Shown here: piece after piece, positions 63,620 through 64,000 of the stretch
Layout of the letters: every line of letters begins with the position of its first letter
How positions within the stretch are numbered: the stretch's first letter is position 1
Assembly: GCF_963678975.1 (NCBI RefSeq)
Contig: NC_089274.1
Span: 19,865,133-19,929,132 of the forward strand
Source: Dysidea avara
Taxonomy: Eukaryota; Porifera; Demospongiae; Dictyoceratida; Dysideidae
DNA: 64,000 nucleotides
Direction: 5' to 3'
Program-made: the position numbers and the translations under genes
The notes under the pieces: generated by a model
Databases searched by the model: none
Seen by the model: only the letters and a program-made list of their open reading frames with translations
Told to the model about the DNA's origin: nothing

Positions 63620-64000
63620 ATCTAATCAAAAACAGCCAAGCTGTAAAAAAAGGAGTGCGGCCCTTGAAAAGGCTATGGTGAAAAAAGATGTGAAATCCAA
63701 GGTGGCGGCCAAGAAATGGCTATGATGGTAGGTTAATGGTAAAAATTTTAATAACGACAATTCAGGTGAATTTGGTGCCGATTGACCAAGCGGCACCAAA
63801 TTCACCTGAATTGTCGTTATTAAAATTTTTACCATTAACCATCACAGCCATTTCTTGGCCGCCACCTTGGATTTCACATCTTTTTTCACCATAGCCTTTT
63901 CAAGGGCCGCACTCCTTTTTTTATAGCTTGGCTGTTTTTGATTAGATTTCACTTCTTTTTGTATTTGTATACCCTAAAGCCGGCCTATGGCCAGCTCTGG
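63620..64000. mobile_element. Palindromic MITE with downstream flank, copy at window end
   Basis: The palindrome at 63620-63947 runs from ATCTAATCAAAAACAGCC to GGCTGTTTTTGATTAGAT, centred near 63785 (CGGCACCAAATTCACCTGAA). The flank that follows (CACTTCTTTTTGTATTTGTA, AAAGCCGGCCTATGGC) is the same as after 59694. The composite element probably continues beyond the window. Confidence 0.85.

Noticed and set aside
63138-63629. 163-residue minus-strand frame
   Set aside because: It runs across the hairpin end, a poly-GAA tract and repeat DNA of the stem-loop-ended element. No motif is seen and the related copy at 6.8-7.0/10.6-10.9 kb does not keep it.
1-64000. LTR retroelements or Polintons
   Set aside because: No long direct terminal repeats, integrase, protease or capsid-like frame was recognised. 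All reverse-transcriptase pieces are of LINE type.

Overview
This is an AT-rich animal nuclear window with no bacterial-style operons. It is dominated by transposable elements and segmental duplications. Several features suggest an early-branching metazoan, most likely a demosponge of the Amphimedon type: single-exon ankyrin genes with TATA/CRE promoters, L2/CR1-like LINE fragments with AAT-type tails, a reverse-transcriptase family I associate with sponges and corals, and very dense hAT-like and palindromic MITEs. The species assignment is inference.

Host genes. Three paralogous intronless ankyrin genes lie on the + strand: A 4938-5744 (truncated), B 35216-36115 and C 51601-52491. Each has an RVTF motif just before its ankyrin repeats. 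That layout matches protein phosphatase 1 regulatory subunits of the MYPT/PPP1R12-16-27 type. A and B sit in a recent duplication (about 728-5730 against 33626-36000). C is nearly identical inside the coding region but differs in its N-terminus, promoter and UTRs. Around B and C, non-coding DNA is also duplicated: 26-31 kb with 42.8-46.6 kb, and 36-39 kb with 52.5-54.5 kb. One block near C (47.0-48.9 kb) is inverted, and further mosaic pieces lie at 12.4-13.2 and 54.8-58.0 kb.

Mobile DNA, left to right. 1-312: LINE 3' end. 2026-4483: hAT-like element with 8-bp target duplication, absent from paralogue B and filled with LINE pieces. 6752-10910: a stem-loop-ended element split by a nearly complete non-LTR retrotransposon (7021-10560). 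The retrotransposon protein starts with a SAND-like DNA-binding domain, followed by reverse transcriptase and, in broken frames, a CCHC/endonuclease-like C-terminus. 10910-11030: tRNA-derived SINE. 11373-13903: two long-palindrome MITEs. 14402-18480: 4.1-kb foldback element with 1.2-kb inverted arms and a perfect 8-bp target duplication. 22.0-25.82 kb: a nest of five elements. 40.1-41.0 kb: LINE. 43.5 and 49.1 kb: hAT-like MITEs. 59.4-62.8 kb: a palindrome joined to a 2.8-kb minisatellite. 62.8-63.6 kb: another stem-loop-ended element. 63.6 kb to the end: another palindrome.

The best candidates for something new are the SAND-reverse transcriptase retrotransposon, the stem-loop-ended family whose terminal hairpin shows a compensatory base change, the palindrome-plus-minisatellite composite that behaves as one insertion, and the small CTCTAATAGAG dyad carried inside several unrelated MITEs. 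I recognised no LTR retroelement, Polinton, rRNA, true tRNA gene or CRISPR array.
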